7,237 bases of DNA from Magnetococcales bacterium (GTDB lineage Bacteria; Pseudomonadota; Magnetococcia; Magnetococcales; Magnetaquicoccaceae). This document shows, piece after piece, positions 6,374 through 7,237 of the stretch. The notes beneath the pieces are model-generated. The model had not been told where the DNA came from and did not search any database. It saw only the letters and a program-made list of their open reading frames with translations. The stretch spans positions 1 to 7,237 of the forward strand of contig JADGCE010000134.1 of NCBI GenBank assembly GCA_015229095.1, written 5' to 3'. How positions within the stretch are numbered: the stretch's first letter is position 1; the number at the start of each line of letters is the position of its first letter. The translations under genes and the position numbers were made by a program.

Positions 6374-7237
6374 ATGGGCAAAGGCCGTGTCGTGCTGCTG
6401 GTGGATAATCGCAAGCGGGATTTGCTGGGGGCCGCGCTCATCGCCCATCATCTGCAACGCTTGGGAATTGCCTGTTTTTTGGAACCCTTGGAGGCCTACA
6501 GGGCCGTGCTGGCTGCCCACAAGCCGGCCCTGGTCCTGTTCAACCATCTGCTGGCCAGCCATCTGGTCCATTATTCAAAACGGCTGCACAAGATGGGGGT
6601 TCTGACAGCGGTTTTGCCCAACGAGGCGTTGCTGTACAACCGCGAGGTGCTGCGTTTCAATGCGGGTCGTTTTCACAATGAGGCGCATATCGATCACTAT
6701 TTCTGCTGGCATGAGGCGTTGAAGGGCGCGCTCCTGGAGACCGGTTTTAACGAGTCGACGACCCGGATATCGGTGGTGGGGGTGCCGCGCTTTGATTATT
6801 ATTATCCCCCCTGGTCGCAACTGTTCGAGCGACTCCCGGAGCCGGCGGCGGGCAAACAGCGAATTTTGTTCTGCACCAATTTTGCCCTGGTCCGCTTCAG
6901 CACACTGCCCAAGAGTGCGGCAGACCAGTTTTTTGCGGCCTGGGCCCCCCGCATTGCGGCCTACAAAGATTATTGGGGCTGCATTCAATCCGTGCGGCAG
7001 CGTCGTGAGGCCATCTCCGCCTATTTTCTGGCGCTGGCGGAAACCGGTCGCTATGAGGTGATCATCCGCCCGCATCCGGGGGAGGATGCGGGCTTTTATC
7101 GTGCCTGGCTCGATACCCTGCCGGCCAACCTGCGCAGCAGCATGCGCGTCGATGCGAAGAGCACCATCAGCCAGTTGATCATGGCCAGTGCGGTCACCGT
7201 GGCCGTGGAAACCTGCACGACCACCCTGGAGAGCTGG
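6374..7237 (+). CDS. Surface carbohydrate biosynthesis protein-like, GT-B/glycerophosphotransferase-type, 3' end missing
   Basis: The first 288 codons are open to the window edge with no stop, so the gene is cut by the window, not broken. The start VVLLVDNRKRDLLGA (6-20) resembles the VDNPKRDL opening of proteins annotated as surface carbohydrate biosynthesis proteins. Then come VVGVPRFDYYY (134-144), whose G-x-P-R-x-D follows a Rossmann-like strand, ILFCTNF (164-170), and IRPHPGED (231-238), a basic/His motif usual in the nucleotide-binding half of GT-B and CDP-glycerol glycerophosphotransferase-like enzymes. VAVETCTTTLES (276-287) is probably the conserved Ser/Thr-Glu region of that half. 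There is no signal peptide or membrane helix, so it is probably cytoplasmic. It starts 72 bases after the chemoreceptor stop and may share its transcript or have its own promoter. An in-frame GTG at 6365 is an alternative start. The family call is from remembered motifs; the exact substrate is not known. Confidence 0.65.
   Translation, partial: MGKGRVVLLVDNRKRDLLGAALIAHHLQRLGIACFLEPLEAYRAVLAAHKPALVLFNHLLASHLVHYSKRLHKMGVLTAVLPNEALLYNREVLRFNAGRFHNEAHIDHYFCWHEALKGALLETGFNESTTRISVVGVPRFDYYYPPWSQLFERLPEPAAGKQRILFCTNFALVRFSTLPKSAADQFFAAWAPRIAAYKDYWGCIQSVRQRREAISAYFLALAETGRYEVIIRPHPGEDAGFYRAWLDTLPANLRSSMRVDAKSTISQLIMASAVTVAVETCTTTLESW

Overview
The window is GC-rich (about 60% by eye, not computed) and almost fully coding. 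Every convincing gene lies on the + strand. An MsbA-type lipid A flippase and a WaaQ-type heptosyltransferase indicate a Gram-negative, LPS-bearing bacterium, most likely a member of the Pseudomonadota. GC-rich palindromic intergenic sequence and the type of chemoreceptor are compatible with a Magnetococcales- or alphaproteobacterium-like lineage. That placement is inference and was not tested by any search.

Layout. Positions 1-134 are non-coding, with a GC-rich repeat-like tip and a small perfect inverted repeat. Positions 135-560 encode a small membrane-anchored or secreted class I c-type cytochrome. A 140-base gap holds a strong GC hairpin. Positions 701-2524 (msbA) and 2506-3663 (WaaQ/RfaQ-like heptosyltransferase) overlap by 19 bases and form a translationally linked LPS core assembly and export pair. 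A 436-base non-coding stretch (3664-4099) follows, with a sharply AT-rich patch near its start and a perfect 7-bp hairpin near its end. Positions 4100-6301 encode a 733-residue methyl-accepting chemotaxis protein with an unusually long periplasmic sensor that carries the same 15-residue motif three times. The last gene (from 6374, running off the window) looks like the N-terminal 288 residues of a surface carbohydrate biosynthesis protein of GT-B/glycerophosphotransferase-like type.

How the genes fit together. msbA and the heptosyltransferase act in one process: heptose addition to the LPS inner core on the cytoplasmic face, then flipping of core-lipid A across the inner membrane. The final gene probably also concerns cell-surface glycans. 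The chemoreceptor sits between them with its own long leader and is probably regulated independently. The cytochrome has no obvious functional link to its neighbours. I see no tRNA, rRNA, CRISPR, transposase, phage gene or defence system. The most notable feature is the three-fold motif in the chemoreceptor sensor.
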